Shown in pieces: positions 1 through 8,934 of a DNA stretch of 64,000 nt. Source of the DNA: Neobacillus bataviensis LMG 21833 (GTDB lineage Bacteria; Bacillota; Bacilli; Bacillales; Cytobacillaceae); NCBI RefSeq assembly GCF_000307875.1, contig NZ_AJLS01000003.1:1-64000 (forward strand), given 5' to 3'. The translations under genes and the position numbers were made by a program. Position 1 is the stretch's first letter, and each line of letters opens with the position of its first letter. The notes beneath the pieces were generated by a model, which searched no databases, was not told where the DNA came from, and worked only from the letters and a program-made list of their open reading frames with translations.

Positions 1-73
1 CTTGGAGTTTTGTCCTTTAGTAATTCCTGCGCATGGTAACGGACTAGTTGGCCTAGTAATTGATCTAATGATG

Positions 74-670
74 TTAAGAACCTTTGACCTTTACCACTTT
101 ATGAATCGCCGGATACAATACATAGCCAATCCATACCCCTAGCAAATTCAAGATTAAATCATCAATATCCATACTGCCGCGCTTTGTAACGTGCTGAGTT
201 ATTTCAATTAGCAGAATGATGAAGGCAGGGATAAAAATTAACTGAAGTCTAGATGGTTTCTTGTTTAACAGCAGAGCAGCCACGCCAAACGGGACGAAAA
301 GCAAAACATTTGCCGTTATATTATAAAAAGCAATAAGAAAGCTCCCATTTCCGGTGAGAAACTGCACGATTGTTTTGAATGGGACCCAATTTATTTGACT
401 ATAATCTTGGTTTGCCGGGCGGAAAAATAGTAAAACCAACAAGCCGCAACTGTATAAAATCAGGATACTTTTAATGATAGGTTTCGAGATTTGGATGGTT
501 TCTTTTCGCACATAGTAAACCAGGAAAAACCCCAATATTGTTACACACATCCAAACAACGGCCAGAACAACAGGATGGAGATAGGATAAAAGCCGCAGCC
601 AAACCGGTAACAAAGCTATAAATAGAAGCTGGGACAAACCCAATGATAACCAAAGTGAATTATTTTTCAT
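74..670 (-). CDS. VanZ-family membrane protein
   Basis: A 198-residue hydrophobic protein with about five membrane segments. The C-terminal half carries the VanZ-like pattern: a polar segment reading NQDYSQINWVPF, then helices ending in EITQHVTKRGSMDIDDLILNLLGVWIGY. VanZ proteins are integral membrane proteins; the founding member gives low-level teicoplanin resistance, but most homologues have no known role. The ATG at 670 has no close Shine-Dalgarno sequence: an AAGGAG lies about 20 bases upstream, so the start is a little uncertain. It stands alone, and its 3' end lies near the left window edge. The family call is good and the function unknown. Confidence 0.8.
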   Translation of the reverse strand: MKNNSLWLSLGLSQLLFIALLPVWLRLLSYLHPVVLAVVWMCVTILGFFLVYYVRKETIQISKPIIKSILILYSCGLLVLLFFRPANQDYSQINWVPFKTIVQFLTGNGSFLIAFYNITANVLLFVPFGVAALLLNKKPSRLQLIFIPAFIILLIEITQHVTKRGSMDIDDLILNLLGVWIGYVLYPAIHKVVKVKGS

Positions 671-803
671 TTTAACGATTAGTTACCCCGCTCCTTAATA
701 GAATAATTTTTAAAATTTAGTTTTCCAAAAGTTAACGAATGAGTAACATCTAATTCATATTTTATTAATAATCTAGCGTTATAGTTAATAGTAGAGGGGA
801 TAG

Positions 804-854
804 CATGCGTGGCTATCATGGTATTTGGCGAAGGTGGAGCCGATACTTGCTTTG
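804..854 (+). CDS. Possible 16-residue cationic peptide
   Basis: A tiny reading frame, MRGYHGIWRRWSRYLL, starts at an ATG preceded by AGAGGGGA at good spacing. It is rich in Arg, Trp and Tyr. It lies in the otherwise empty 671-904 interval and is followed by a hairpin at 897-924. There is no homology basis for it. It could be a chance frame behind a chance ribosome binding site, or a real small peptide. Confidence 0.2.
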
Positions 855-896
855 AAATGTTTAACTTTTGTCATAAAAATATCATCCAACATCATC

Positions 897-924
897 ATGA
901 GTTACTATAAATAGTAGCTCATGA
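897..924. terminator. Hairpin at the acetyltransferase 3' end
   Basis: An imperfect inverted repeat, CATGAGTTACTA / TAGTAGCTCATG with a TAAA loop, overlaps the stop codon of the acetyltransferase gene. It has no clear T-run on either strand, so termination is only probable. Confidence 0.4.
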
Positions 925-1372
925 TAATCAACTCACCTTTTTTCCCCATTCTTCGTTCACCTTCATCAACGTATCCGGATTTCTTATATAAGTGTTGGGC
1001 TGCTTCATTCTGCAGGTTAACAGCTAAGACAATTTCGTTTATCTCGTCAAAATGTTCCTTCACGAAATCAGGCAATGCGGTAAGGACATTGCTTGCATGT
1101 CCTTTTCCTTGATGCCGGGAGTCTGTTGAAAAGGCTCTTAGCAAAATGGCATGTTGATTTTCTGAGTATAGCTTTACTCCCTCTTGTTTATGAAGAACGA
1201 AAAATGTAATGAGCGAATCTCCCTCCATAGCTAATACTGGATGCCGATCAGAATCTTCTTGCGCTAATTTTATTTGCTCTCTTGGAGTCCCTGTAAAACG
1301 AAGCTGACTTTCGGTTAATGAATATTGTTCTAAGGAGTTATGGAATTTTTCATTGTAAAAATTGAGTTGCAT
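905..1372 (-). CDS. GNAT-family N-acetyltransferase
   Basis: A 155-residue single-domain GNAT protein. The acetyl-CoA binding signature is visible around residues 80-95 (LLRAFSTDSRHQGKGHASNV, an R-x-x-G-x-G/A-type loop), followed by LAVNLQNEAAQHLYKKSGYVDEGE, the typical end of the fold. Such enzymes transfer acetyl groups to amines; the substrate cannot be read from the sequence. The ATG follows an AAAGAGAG ribosome site. It is monocistronic. Confidence 0.85.
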   Translation of the reverse strand: MQLNFYNEKFHNSLEQYSLTESQLRFTGTPREQIKLAQEDSDRHPVLAMEGDSLITFFVLHKQEGVKLYSENQHAILLRAFSTDSRHQGKGHASNVLTALPDFVKEHFDEINEIVLAVNLQNEAAQHLYKKSGYVDEGERRMGKKGELIIMSYYL

Positions 1373-1600
1373 ATATGGCTATCTCTCTTTCTATTAAGGC
1401 ATCTGTTCTTCTATTTTAACTTTTTCGAAAAAAAAGCTCCATTGTTAAAAAGCTAATTTTCCCGATTCCCGAAATTTTCACATAACTCCGTTTAAGAAAT
1501 CATCTTTTCATGGACTTTCCCTCCATCGTGCCTTAAAATTTTTCATCAATTTGGTTTTTATGTCATACTCTAAGGACAGACAATCATTAGGAGGATCACG

Positions 1601-2071
1601 ATGTTTTTATCTTATCCTATTTTGGCGGCGCTTTTAGGAATGCTATTCGCCCAATTCGTAAAAATCCCCATCCACTTTATAGCCACAGGAGAATTAAAAT
1701 GGAATCTTATGTTTAGTACGGGCGGCATGCCTAGTTCACATACAGCAACCATTATTTCTTTGACTACAGCAATTGGGTTAACATCAGGATTTCAATCAAA
1801 CGAGTTTGCCATTTGCGTGGTCGTATCGATGATTGTTATGCATGATGCCACAGGAGTCCGAAGACATGCAGGCTATCATGCCGAAGTGTTAAATTCATTG
1901 TTAGCTGATTGGAATCGTTTGATTGAAACCTTAAAAGATCCTAATTTAAAGAAAACAGAATCCAGGGAAAAGCTTAAAGAACTACTAGGACATCAACCGG
2001 CGGAGGTTTTTTTCGGAGCAATTACAGGAATCATTATTGGTATTCTTATCTACCAAGTGTATCCATTTTAA
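1601..2071 (+). CDS. yuiD: Divergent PAP2-family protein (YuiD-like)
   Basis: A 156-residue membrane protein of the divergent PAP2 (acid phosphatase/vanadium-peroxidase related) family. It has the conserved block FSTGGMPSSHTATIISLTTAIGL near residues 40-65 and the second motif VMHDATGVRRHAGYHAEVLN near residues 88-108. The length matches Bacillus YuiD. The start is supported by TTAGGAGGATCACG before the ATG. Its substrate is unknown; members are presumed lipid or polyprenyl phosphate phosphatases. A weak hairpin follows the stop. Confidence 0.9.
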   Translation: MFLSYPILAALLGMLFAQFVKIPIHFIATGELKWNLMFSTGGMPSSHTATIISLTTAIGLTSGFQSNEFAICVVVSMIVMHDATGVRRHAGYHAEVLNSLLADWNRLIETLKDPNLKKTESREKLKELLGHQPAEVFFGAITGIIIGILIYQVYPF

Positions 2072-2080
2072 TACCATAGG

Positions 2081-2114
2081 AAAAGGCGAACAGTGATGAT
2101 CCTGCGCGCCTTTT
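2081..2114 (+). terminator. Weak terminator after yuiD
   Basis: AAAAGGCG and CGCCTTTT arms flank an 18-base loop just past the yuiD stop codon. The T-run is only four bases, so it is a weak candidate. Confidence 0.35.
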
Positions 2115-2135
2115 GAAAGTCAGAAAGCACTATTC

Positions 2136-2327
2136 TTATTTTAAAATTGAAAAGAATGGAAGAACCAGAATAGCCAGAGTAAGAAAAATAACCGCAGCTG
2201 CCCCAAATTTTTGTTTCTCCCTCCATAAAGCGACGGCAAAACCAGCGGTATAAATAGCAATACCGATCAACACAATGACAGTGACTATTGTCAACCTATT
2301 TCCCCACCTTCTTTGGTTTTTTGCCAT
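2136..2327 (-). CDS. Small two-helix membrane protein, fourth gene of the ger operon
   Basis: A protein of about 63 residues with two predicted transmembrane helices (around TIVTVIVLIGIAIYTAGFAVAL and AAVIFLTLAILVLPFF) separated by a basic WREKQKFG loop. The chosen ATG at 2327 lies inside the 3' end of gerC, which stops at 2296, so translation is probably coupled. An in-frame TTG at 2336 is the alternative. I recognise no named family. Small membrane proteins encoded with ger operons are known to modulate germinant receptors in some Bacillus species, so a similar accessory role is inferred from position. Confidence 0.65.
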   Translation of the reverse strand: MAKNQRRWGNRLTIVTVIVLIGIAIYTAGFAVALWREKQKFGAAAVIFLTLAILVLPFFSILK

Positions 2328-3534
2328 AATCCACAATTTCTACTTCCGCATTGACGTAAATGTCTGCCTTAAGGAAGGATTTGTTCCAATTGAATCTTTT
2401 AAATTCCTGATTCGTTCCAAAATATTTCCGGGCATTAAGGGACAATGGATATGGTACACCTTTAAATTCTGTCTGTATTTTTTTTAACACCTTCTCATGT
2501 TCTATTTTCGTATGGCGGGCTATTGCTTTTTTTAAGATTTCTCGACTTTTTTTCTTTGAAAAATCGATTAAGGACGGGTTTGACATCACTTCAAACTTCA
2601 ATGGAAGATTGATAAATATCTTTGGTCTGGGATCCTTGAGGTTCATTTTTATCTTATTGTTTTCTGTTTTCATGATTCTGACTGCAATTGATTTTTGTTT
2701 TCCGGGAAAGGGGTTAGGTATATCCAGCAAAAAATCATTAATGTTTGTTGTATCATCAAGAGTATTGACGATACTTGTTTCTTGACCGGTCAATTTACCA
2801 ATCATCACGCCATTCTTAAACAGTGCAGACCCGATAAATTGAGTATCATCAAATTCTCCCGATGCATTCACTTGCCCCGCATAGTACTCATCTTCCCCTT
2901 TATATTTTGGATGCTTTTCCCTTACAGCTGTTGTGTTCATGGCTAAAAACAAATCTGTTCCCCTTTCCGTTGTTTTAAAAAAGCGAAAAAGAGTGGAATC
3001 GGGGATAAGTCCATTTTCAATTCCATGATCAATCATGTATTGATAATACTTATGTGGTCTTGTTTCCATTTTGGGATGATTTTTCAAAAAATACTCACTT
3101 GCCTTTTCTTTCGATACAGCCAAATACGCATTTAAACGAATTTCCTTATCATAGGTAGCACTGTTAATGATAGGATAAAAGGTTGGGTCTTTTGCAAGTT
3201 CCTCAGAAACAACAATAATTCTTAAAAGATCATAACTAATAATTCGAGAGATAATCGCATTAGCCGTCACCTTCGCTGCAATAAAATCATTAGCATCAAA
3301 TGAGATAATCTCCCTCGGCTTTTCCGTTGAACCGCCGCCACCTTGCATACTTCCTACCTCGGGATTAGCAAGTAACATCGTAACTTTGATTTTCCCTTTA
3401 TGTTTGGAATGATCCAGTCCAATCCCAATTACATAGGACTTATCTTCGAGTTCTTCACGATCCCAACAACCTGTTAAAGGAAAAACAATGATGAAAATCA
3501 GCATCATTCTACAAACCGTTTTTGTTATTTGCAT
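2296..3534 (-). CDS. gerC: Spore germination lipoprotein, Ger(x)C family
   Basis: A 412-residue C subunit of a germinant receptor. The N-terminus is a lipoprotein signal with lipobox LTGC (Cys at about residue 23) followed by WDREELEDKSYVIGIGLDHS, the usual GerC opening. The protein would be lipid-anchored at the spore inner membrane. The start has an AAAAGGAG site and overlaps the end of gerB by 26 bases; the 3' end overlaps the small fourth gene. C subunits are needed with A and B subunits for germinant response. Which germinant is sensed cannot be told. Confidence 0.92.
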   Translation of the reverse strand: MQITKTVCRMMLIFIIVFPLTGCWDREELEDKSYVIGIGLDHSKHKGKIKVTMLLANPEVGSMQGGGGSTEKPREIISFDANDFIAAKVTANAIISRIISYDLLRIIVVSEELAKDPTFYPIINSATYDKEIRLNAYLAVSKEKASEYFLKNHPKMETRPHKYYQYMIDHGIENGLIPDSTLFRFFKTTERGTDLFLAMNTTAVREKHPKYKGEDEYYAGQVNASGEFDDTQFIGSALFKNGVMIGKLTGQETSIVNTLDDTTNINDFLLDIPNPFPGKQKSIAVRIMKTENNKIKMNLKDPRPKIFINLPLKFEVMSNPSLIDFSKKKSREILKKAIARHTKIEHEKVLKKIQTEFKGVPYPLSLNARKYFGTNQEFKRFNWNKSFLKADIYVNAEVEIVDYGKKPKKVGK

Positions 3535-4618
3535 GTTTAAATTCTCCTTTTAACAGTGCGGCCAGCCATAAAATGAGCGAAATGGCCGCAAATGAAGGGC
3601 CGATTATGGATTGAACCATGGATCTCCACTCAAGCATGACCTCTACAGGTGATTCCGGTATAATCCCAATCAGTAAATAAATGGCTGCAAGTGATGGGAT
3701 TAAGAATTCAAAGTCCTTTATTTTAAAAATATGACCGAACACCAGAGCATTAATGTACAAAAAGGCGCTGAAGCGAATAAACGCAGATATAATCCAAATA
3801 ACGAAAAAGATGATTTCAATATTCGGAATATAACTTCCAAGTGAAATATAACGAATGGCCGAATGAAACGGATAACCTATTCCCCCTAAAGATTGGTCAA
3901 ACAAGCAAAGGAATAAAAGTGTAGCCACACTGATTTGGATACTAACTAAAATAAAAGCAATCCAAGTTCCCTTTCGAAAATCTTTATTTGACTTTAAGTA
4001 CGGAACGAGCATAGTAAGCAGAAAAAAATCCGCGCAAAGGTTTAGGCTTTGTGTACTTTTCTTTACTATTTCAAGTTTTCCTGGACCCCAAATAGGCAGT
4101 ATTCCTTGAATATTACTATCTTGTGTGCTTAAACCTAATGCAATAAAAAAGGAGATTATAACCCAAAAAATAACAAGATAGGCAACAGACCCGACATGTT
4201 GAATCCCCTTTTTGGCACCATAGGCACAAACGGCCATTAAAACAGAATAAAGAACGTAGACGGGCGTTGTACTAAAATAAAATGCCCTAATGATATCTGT
4301 ATAGGTTCTCGATTCGAACGACATACCAAACGAAGTAATGATAAAAATAAAAAGACAAACAAAAAAACCAATGTACTTTCCAAGTAATTTTTGAATCAAA
4401 AAAATAAGATTTTTCCCCTCAAATAACGACATTGTCTTCAGTAATAAAAAGAGTGGAATAAAAAAGAGTCCTGCCGATAGGATAGGGACCATCCAGGCTG
4501 CATTTTGCACCTTATTAAACAAAATCGCCGGAGTATTTTCTGTTGCTTTCAAACTAACCATTAAAATCGCGATGGACACATATTCTCGAATACCAAGTTT
4601 TCCAGGCTGCTGATTCAT
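3509..4618 (-). CDS. gerB: Spore germination permease-like protein, GerB family
   Basis: A 369-residue polytopic protein of the endospore germination permease family (APC superfamily), with about ten hydrophobic segments. It begins GKLGIREYVSIAILMVSLKATENTPAIL, typical of GerB/YndE-type subunits. GerB subunits are thought to form the germinant-binding membrane part of the receptor. It sits 7 bases after gerA and overlaps gerC, so gerA-gerB-gerC-small gene form one operon, expected to be expressed in the forespore under sigma-G. I could not confidently place a sigma-G promoter. Confidence 0.92.
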   Translation of the reverse strand: MNQQPGKLGIREYVSIAILMVSLKATENTPAILFNKVQNAAWMVPILSAGLFFIPLFLLLKTMSLFEGKNLIFLIQKLLGKYIGFFVCLFIFIITSFGMSFESRTYTDIIRAFYFSTTPVYVLYSVLMAVCAYGAKKGIQHVGSVAYLVIFWVIISFFIALGLSTQDSNIQGILPIWGPGKLEIVKKSTQSLNLCADFFLLTMLVPYLKSNKDFRKGTWIAFILVSIQISVATLLFLCLFDQSLGGIGYPFHSAIRYISLGSYIPNIEIIFFVIWIISAFIRFSAFLYINALVFGHIFKIKDFEFLIPSLAAIYLLIGIIPESPVEVMLEWRSMVQSIIGPSFAAISLILWLAALLKGEFKHANNKNGL

Positions 4619-4625
4619 TAGATCG

Positions 4626-6164
4626 TTATCCCTTTCTTTGTTTGACCATATCCTTTGGTTTTACATAACCGGGTCGAAATCTTACTTTCATGGGAACATG
4701 ACGAATAATTAAATCCTTTCCTGAGAAGAAATGAGGTGTCATTGGTGCAAAATAAGGTGTGCCAAATGATTTTAATGAAACTAAATAATATAGGCCGACA
4801 ATACCTAAAGCGGTGACACCATAGATTCCAAGTAATCCTGCTGCAAAAATAAACACAAAGCGAGATAAGCGAATGGCAAAATTCATGCTCGTATCACTGA
4901 TAATAAAGGAGCTTAAACCGCTTAAAGCAATCACAATGATGACAATAGGGCTTATGATATTGGCTTGAACAGCGGCCTGACCCAAAATTAAGGCACCCAC
5001 AATCCCGATGGTTGGACCAATCGGGGATGGCACACGGAGTCCGGCTTCGCGAATTAGCTCAAAGGCAATTTCCATCATTAGGATTTCAACTACAGATGGA
5101 AAGGGGACTCTTTCCCTAGATCCCGCAATAGCCATTAACAAATCTGGGGGGATCATTCCCACATGATAATTTGTAATTGCAATATAAACGGATGATGCAA
5201 AAAGGGAGATAAATAAAGCAAGGAATCGCAACAACCTGATGAAATTACCATATGGTGTCCGCAGATAATGATCCTCCGGTGAATGGAACATGGCCCAAAA
5301 GGTAGCAGGCAGGACGAGACAATTGGGAGAATTCGACATTAATAAAATGATGTGCCCTTCTTCAATAAAAGAGGCTGCCCTGTCGGGGCGTTCCGTATTC
5401 AATATAGTCGGAAATAGGGATCTTGGCCGCTCCTCCAGATATTGCTCCAATATATTTAATTCAAGAATACTATCTACATTAATCTTATCCAGCCGATCTT
5501 TTATCTTTTGAAGCAGTTCATCATTTATCAGATCCTTTTCATAAACAAGGACTATCTCATTTCTAGATCGTTTCGTAATAACATGTACCTCGACAATCAG
5601 GTTTTCATTGTGAATTTTTTTACGGAGCAACGCAACATTATCGATTAACTTTTCATTAAACGCCTCTTTTGCCCCTTTGACAATGACTTCATTATCGGAT
5701 TTTTCAATGCCGCGTCCTTGAATTTTTGTCGTTTCAAATGTATAGCATTGATCATCCCCATCTACAAAGAGCGCAGTGACGCCACAAGTGATGGATTCCG
5801 TAATCTTCCCAATATTGGTAGATGTCGTTTGGATAGGGAAGGACACAATATCTCGAATTTTCCCTGTATGCCTCGCGTTTCCAAGCAACGGTTCTAAAAT
5901 GCCTCTTTGAATCTGTTCTTCATCTGACATCGTACAAAGGTAAATGATAAAGGCACGGCGATTTTGGGAACGGATCGTAAACTCACGTATTCTAACATCC
6001 ATATTTTTCGGTACAGAAAAAATCGATTTAAAAGTCTCTAAATTTTCATCATACTGTCGACTAATATCTTGTTTCTTTAATTCAATCTCTTTCACATTGG
6101 ATTTTTCACTAAATTGTGGTTCTGTATTGAATGTTTTCTTAAGTGATTTTAAAATCTTTTTCAT
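4626..6164 (-). CDS. gerA: Spore germination protein, GerA family
   Basis: A 512-residue A subunit. It has a long hydrophilic N-terminal domain (residues 1-290), then a membrane domain with family blocks LLMAIAGSRERVPFPSVVEI and ELIREAGLRVPSPIGPTIGI. It ends with a short basic tail. GerA subunits sit in the spore inner membrane and form the oligomeric channel-like core of the receptor. It is the first gene of the operon; the ATG has an AGGGGTGG ribosome site. A strong terminator upstream (6224-6262) isolates the operon from the preceding reductase gene. Confidence 0.93.
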   Translation of the reverse strand: MKKILKSLKKTFNTEPQFSEKSNVKEIELKKQDISRQYDENLETFKSIFSVPKNMDVRIREFTIRSQNRRAFIIYLCTMSDEEQIQRGILEPLLGNARHTGKIRDIVSFPIQTTSTNIGKITESITCGVTALFVDGDDQCYTFETTKIQGRGIEKSDNEVIVKGAKEAFNEKLIDNVALLRKKIHNENLIVEVHVITKRSRNEIVLVYEKDLINDELLQKIKDRLDKINVDSILELNILEQYLEERPRSLFPTILNTERPDRAASFIEEGHIILLMSNSPNCLVLPATFWAMFHSPEDHYLRTPYGNFIRLLRFLALFISLFASSVYIAITNYHVGMIPPDLLMAIAGSRERVPFPSVVEILMMEIAFELIREAGLRVPSPIGPTIGIVGALILGQAAVQANIISPIVIIVIALSGLSSFIISDTSMNFAIRLSRFVFIFAAGLLGIYGVTALGIVGLYYLVSLKSFGTPYFAPMTPHFFSGKDLIIRHVPMKVRFRPGYVKPKDMVKQRKG

Positions 6165-6223
6165 TATTCTGAACCACCCCTAATTTATATCTAGTTTTCC
6201 AGTATTAGGGGAATTTATGTATA

Positions 6224-6262
6224 TAAAAAGGGTGCGAAACCGTGTTTCGCACCCTTTTTTAT
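6224..6262. terminator. Bidirectional intrinsic terminator
   Basis: A perfect stem of AAAAGGGTGCGAAAC and GTTTCGCACCCTTTT around a CGT loop, with T-rich tails on both sides. On the minus strand it ends the aldo/keto reductase transcript before the ger operon begins. Confidence 0.9.
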
Positions 6263-6269
6263 TCTACTA

Positions 6270-7106
6270 TTAAAACCCTGTGGTCATCTCATCTGGATTG
6301 GATCCAGCGCGGCTATCCTGATTTAAGCCAGAGATTTTTTCCATATCCTCTGCGGACAATTCAAAATCAAACACATCTGCATTTTCAATAATGCGATGTT
6401 CCTTGATTGATTTTGGAATGGTAACCACTCCATTTTGAAGATCCCAGCGTAAAATCACTTGAGCGACGGATTTATTATATTTGTGGGCAATGTCGACAAG
6501 AACAGGCTCTTCCAAAAGCTTCCCTTGTTTTAAAGGAGACCATGCTTCTAGTTGAATTCCTTCCTTCACACAAAATGCCTGAAGATCTTTTTGTGTTAAA
6601 TGTGGATGGTACTCCACTTGATTGACCATTGGTTTAATTTCCGCTGAACTAATTAAATCTTCTAAATGATGAACATGGAAGTTACTTACGCCAATCGCGC
6701 GAACGCGCCCATCTTTGTATAACTTTTCTAAAGCCTTCCAGGTATCTTTATATTTATCTTTACCTGGCCAATGAATTAAATAAAGATCCAAGTAATCAAG
6801 TCCGAGCTTATTAAGGCTGGTTTCGAATGCCTTTAATGTTGTTTCATAACCTTGATCCGAATTCCAAACCTTTGAAGTTACAAACAATTCTTCACGAGCG
6901 TTTCCCGATTCACGAATCGCTTGCCCGACACCCTCTTCGTTCCCATAAACCGCTGCGGTATCAATACTTATGTAACCATTACGGATTGCTGCTTTTACGG
7001 ACTCGACAACCTCTTCCCCTTCTTTAACTTTAAAAACGCCTAAACCTAGCCACGGCATTTTTACACCATTATGTAATGTAGTCGTATCTTTCAAATTAGT
7101 TGGCAT
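6270..7106 (-). CDS. Aldo/keto reductase
   Basis: A 278-residue single-domain aldo/keto reductase (TIM barrel, NADPH-dependent), close to Bacillus YtbE/YvgN-type reductases. The catalytic residues can be assigned: Asp in [15 protein letters not shown], Tyr in the same motif, Lys in VTSKVW and His in YLIHWPG. The C-terminal cofactor motif [10 protein letters not shown] is present. Such enzymes reduce aldehydes and methylglyoxal-like carbonyls to alcohols. The start has an AAGGAGGAATAA site. It is monocistronic, ending at the strong terminator at 6224-6262. Confidence 0.93.
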   Translation of the reverse strand: MPTNLKDTTTLHNGVKMPWLGLGVFKVKEGEEVVESVKAAIRNGYISIDTAAVYGNEEGVGQAIRESGNAREELFVTSKVWNSDQGYETTLKAFETSLNKLGLDYLDLYLIHWPGKDKYKDTWKALEKLYKDGRVRAIGVSNFHVHHLEDLISSAEIKPMVNQVEYHPHLTQKDLQAFCVKEGIQLEAWSPLKQGKLLEEPVLVDIAHKYNKSVAQVILRWDLQNGVVTIPKSIKEHRIIENADVFDFELSAEDMEKISGLNQDSRAGSNPDEMTTGF

Positions 7107-7197
7107 TATTTATTCCTCCTTTTTATACCTAATTTTAACATACAACTGAAAGGCTTTTCATTTTTCGCATACTAGATGGATGGAGAAATAAAAAACA

Positions 7198-8040
7198 TTA
7201 TTCAGTTGCTTTTTGCCAATGATCAGGTTTACTTAATGAAGCTGGTAATTTAGTAGCCATATCGCCCTTGGCTGAGTTAATTTGTGCCTGTGTGAGAAAA
7301 ATACTCCCTGTAAGATTAGCACCACATAAATCAGCATCTCTTAGGTCGGCACCGATTAGGTCAGCCACTCTTAGGTCTGCTTCTCTAAGGTCAGCTGCAA
7401 TCAGTAAGGCTCCTCGTAAGTTAGCACCTCTTAGGTTAGCACCTTTTAATTTTGCACCTACTAGGTCAATTCCACGGTTTATTTTTTTATTAGGCGGCAC
7501 TTTCGCACGAACTAGTTCACTAGTTCGTATAAGTAGCTGATTGATCATTGCTCTATGGGCAGGTACATTTAGTTCCATAATAGATTTTGCACCTAAATAA
7601 GTTAGTTTTTCTGTTTCATCTAAAGCTTTCTGCAAGTCATGGTAAATAGGTTGAGTATCTTCTAAATTAAGAGCTTCATTTAAATAATAAAGCATTTCAT
7701 GAAGCTGCTGCATGATCGGTAATACATCAAACATTTCCTTAGCCGACTCTGGATAATCCCGCCAATTATTTCCATCAAAGGTGACTTGTGATACCTTTTG
7801 CCCTGCACCAAAGCATTCATATACAGTGCAGCCACGAAATCCTTTATTTCTCAGATTGCTGTGAATCTCACAACGATAATCTCCTCGCAAGTTGGAACAA
7901 GGAGTCCCACTATCTTTATCAAGTGGAAAATCGGCAGACTTGGCATAAGGCAACGCTACACAGCATAGTCCAAAACAATTCTCGCAATCTGCACTGTAAC
8001 GTTTAAAAGTATTGTCGTTTTTTGTTATTTGGTTTGACAA
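7198..8040 (-). CDS. Cys-rich domain plus pentapeptide-repeat protein
   Basis: A 280-residue protein. Residues 17-85 hold a cysteine cluster (CENCFGLCC, then single Cys in GTPCSN, YRCEIH, RGCTVYEC) that looks like a metal or Fe-S binding zinc-ribbon-like domain. A helical middle follows. Residues about 190-245 contain roughly ten A(D/N)LxxA pentapeptide repeats, which fold as a right-handed quadrilateral beta helix. The start is a TTG behind an AAGGAAGTG region. The function is unknown. Some pentapeptide proteins mimic DNA, but nothing here shows that. Confidence 0.85.
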   Translation of the reverse strand: MSNQITKNDNTFKRYSADCENCFGLCCVALPYAKSADFPLDKDSGTPCSNLRGDYRCEIHSNLRNKGFRGCTVYECFGAGQKVSQVTFDGNNWRDYPESAKEMFDVLPIMQQLHEMLYYLNEALNLEDTQPIYHDLQKALDETEKLTYLGAKSIMELNVPAHRAMINQLLIRTSELVRAKVPPNKKINRGIDLVGAKLKGANLRGANLRGALLIAADLREADLRVADLIGADLRDADLCGANLTGSIFLTQAQINSAKGDMATKLPASLSKPDHWQKATE

Positions 8041-8210
8041 GCCTTACACTTCCTTTCGAAAAAGATTACCTTTTCTTATCAATATAATACAGATTTTAAT
8101 TTTTTTAAATTATTATTATCTTACCGTTTTGAATAAAATATGGAAAAATAATAAATGATTTACAGCACATTGAGGAATACTAACATCATTCTCCCAAAAA
8201 GGTGGATCTT

Positions 8211-8729
8211 ATGTTTCTTATTACAATTGGCTTTATCTCCATCCTTTGCGCCTGGAAATGGGGAGATTGGAAAAATTGGCGCCAGTATCTCAGCACCATC
8301 CAATATTTTATAATCGGTGACATGCTTTACAACTTGTTCACGCAGGATTTTCCGTTGTGGAACTATCCCAGTCCGCCAAACCTGCTGCCGAACCATTTGT
8401 TTAATAACCTCTTTATTATGTTCATTATCTATCCAAGTACGCTGCTCATTTTTTTGTTTCGTTTTCCTAAACGAAACTTCTTTAAGCAGCTACTATATAT
8501 TTTGTTTTGGATTTTTCTTTGGGCAGTTTTCGAATATTTTATGGTTCGCCTTGGACTTTGCGTTTATCATCACGGCTGGACATATGGTTGGTCTATTTTA
8601 TTTGCAAGCATAATGGTTCTTATGCTTTTGCTTCATTATAGATACCCTTTGTGGGCGTATATTTTATCAGTACCTATTACAGTCTTTTTCCTTTTCTGGT
8701 TTCATGTGCCGATTTTTACTATTAGATGA
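8211..8729 (+). CDS. CBO0543-type polytopic membrane protein
   Basis: About 172 residues with five hydrophobic helices. It begins MFLITIGFISILCAWKWGDW; the W/D-rich loop GDMLYNLFTQDFPLWNYP and the later FFLFWFHVPIF tail match the uncharacterised CBO0543 family found in Bacilli and Clostridia. I chose the ATG at 8211 because AAAGGTGG lies 5 bases upstream; a GTG at 8202 would sit inside that ribosome site. The function is unknown. Confidence 0.75.
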   Translation: MFLITIGFISILCAWKWGDWKNWRQYLSTIQYFIIGDMLYNLFTQDFPLWNYPSPPNLLPNHLFNNLFIMFIIYPSTLLIFLFRFPKRNFFKQLLYILFWIFLWAVFEYFMVRLGLCVYHHGWTYGWSILFASIMVLMLLLHYRYPLWAYILSVPITVFFLFWFHVPIFTIR

Positions 8730-8771
8730 TCATCATCGCAGCGAGATTCCTTCACCATTTCTTTATTTCAC

Positions 8772-8876
8772 TTATGAAGGACATTTCCCACTTCTTTTCC
8801 CAACAAAATGTTCTTCATAACCCCAATGAAGGACATTTCCGCTGCATTTCCTAACAAAATGTCCTTCATACGATTT
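8772..8876. repeat. GAAGGACATTT / AAATGTCCTTC short repeats
   Basis: The gap between two genes contains alternating copies of ATGAAGGACATTTCC and AAAATGT(C/T)CTTCAT that can pair as hairpins. The same core recurs as three tandem units at 22257-22410, so this is a dispersed intergenic repeat family of the genome. Confidence 0.7.
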
Positions 8877-8934
8877 TTTAGCAGTTGAGAATTTACTCAC
8901 TTTGTGATTGGATTAAGAATAAGGGGGAATCAAC

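Noticed and set aside
1..73. Minus-strand open stretch DQLLGQLVRYHAQELLKDKTP running off the left edge
   Set aside because: It looks protein-like, but a stop codon within the VanZ end closes the frame and no start codon follows it, so it cannot be supported as a gene start inside this window.
8160..8396. Minus-strand frame opposite the CBO0543-type gene
   Set aside because: It is antisense to a well-supported membrane protein gene with a good ribosome site and has no recognisable pattern.
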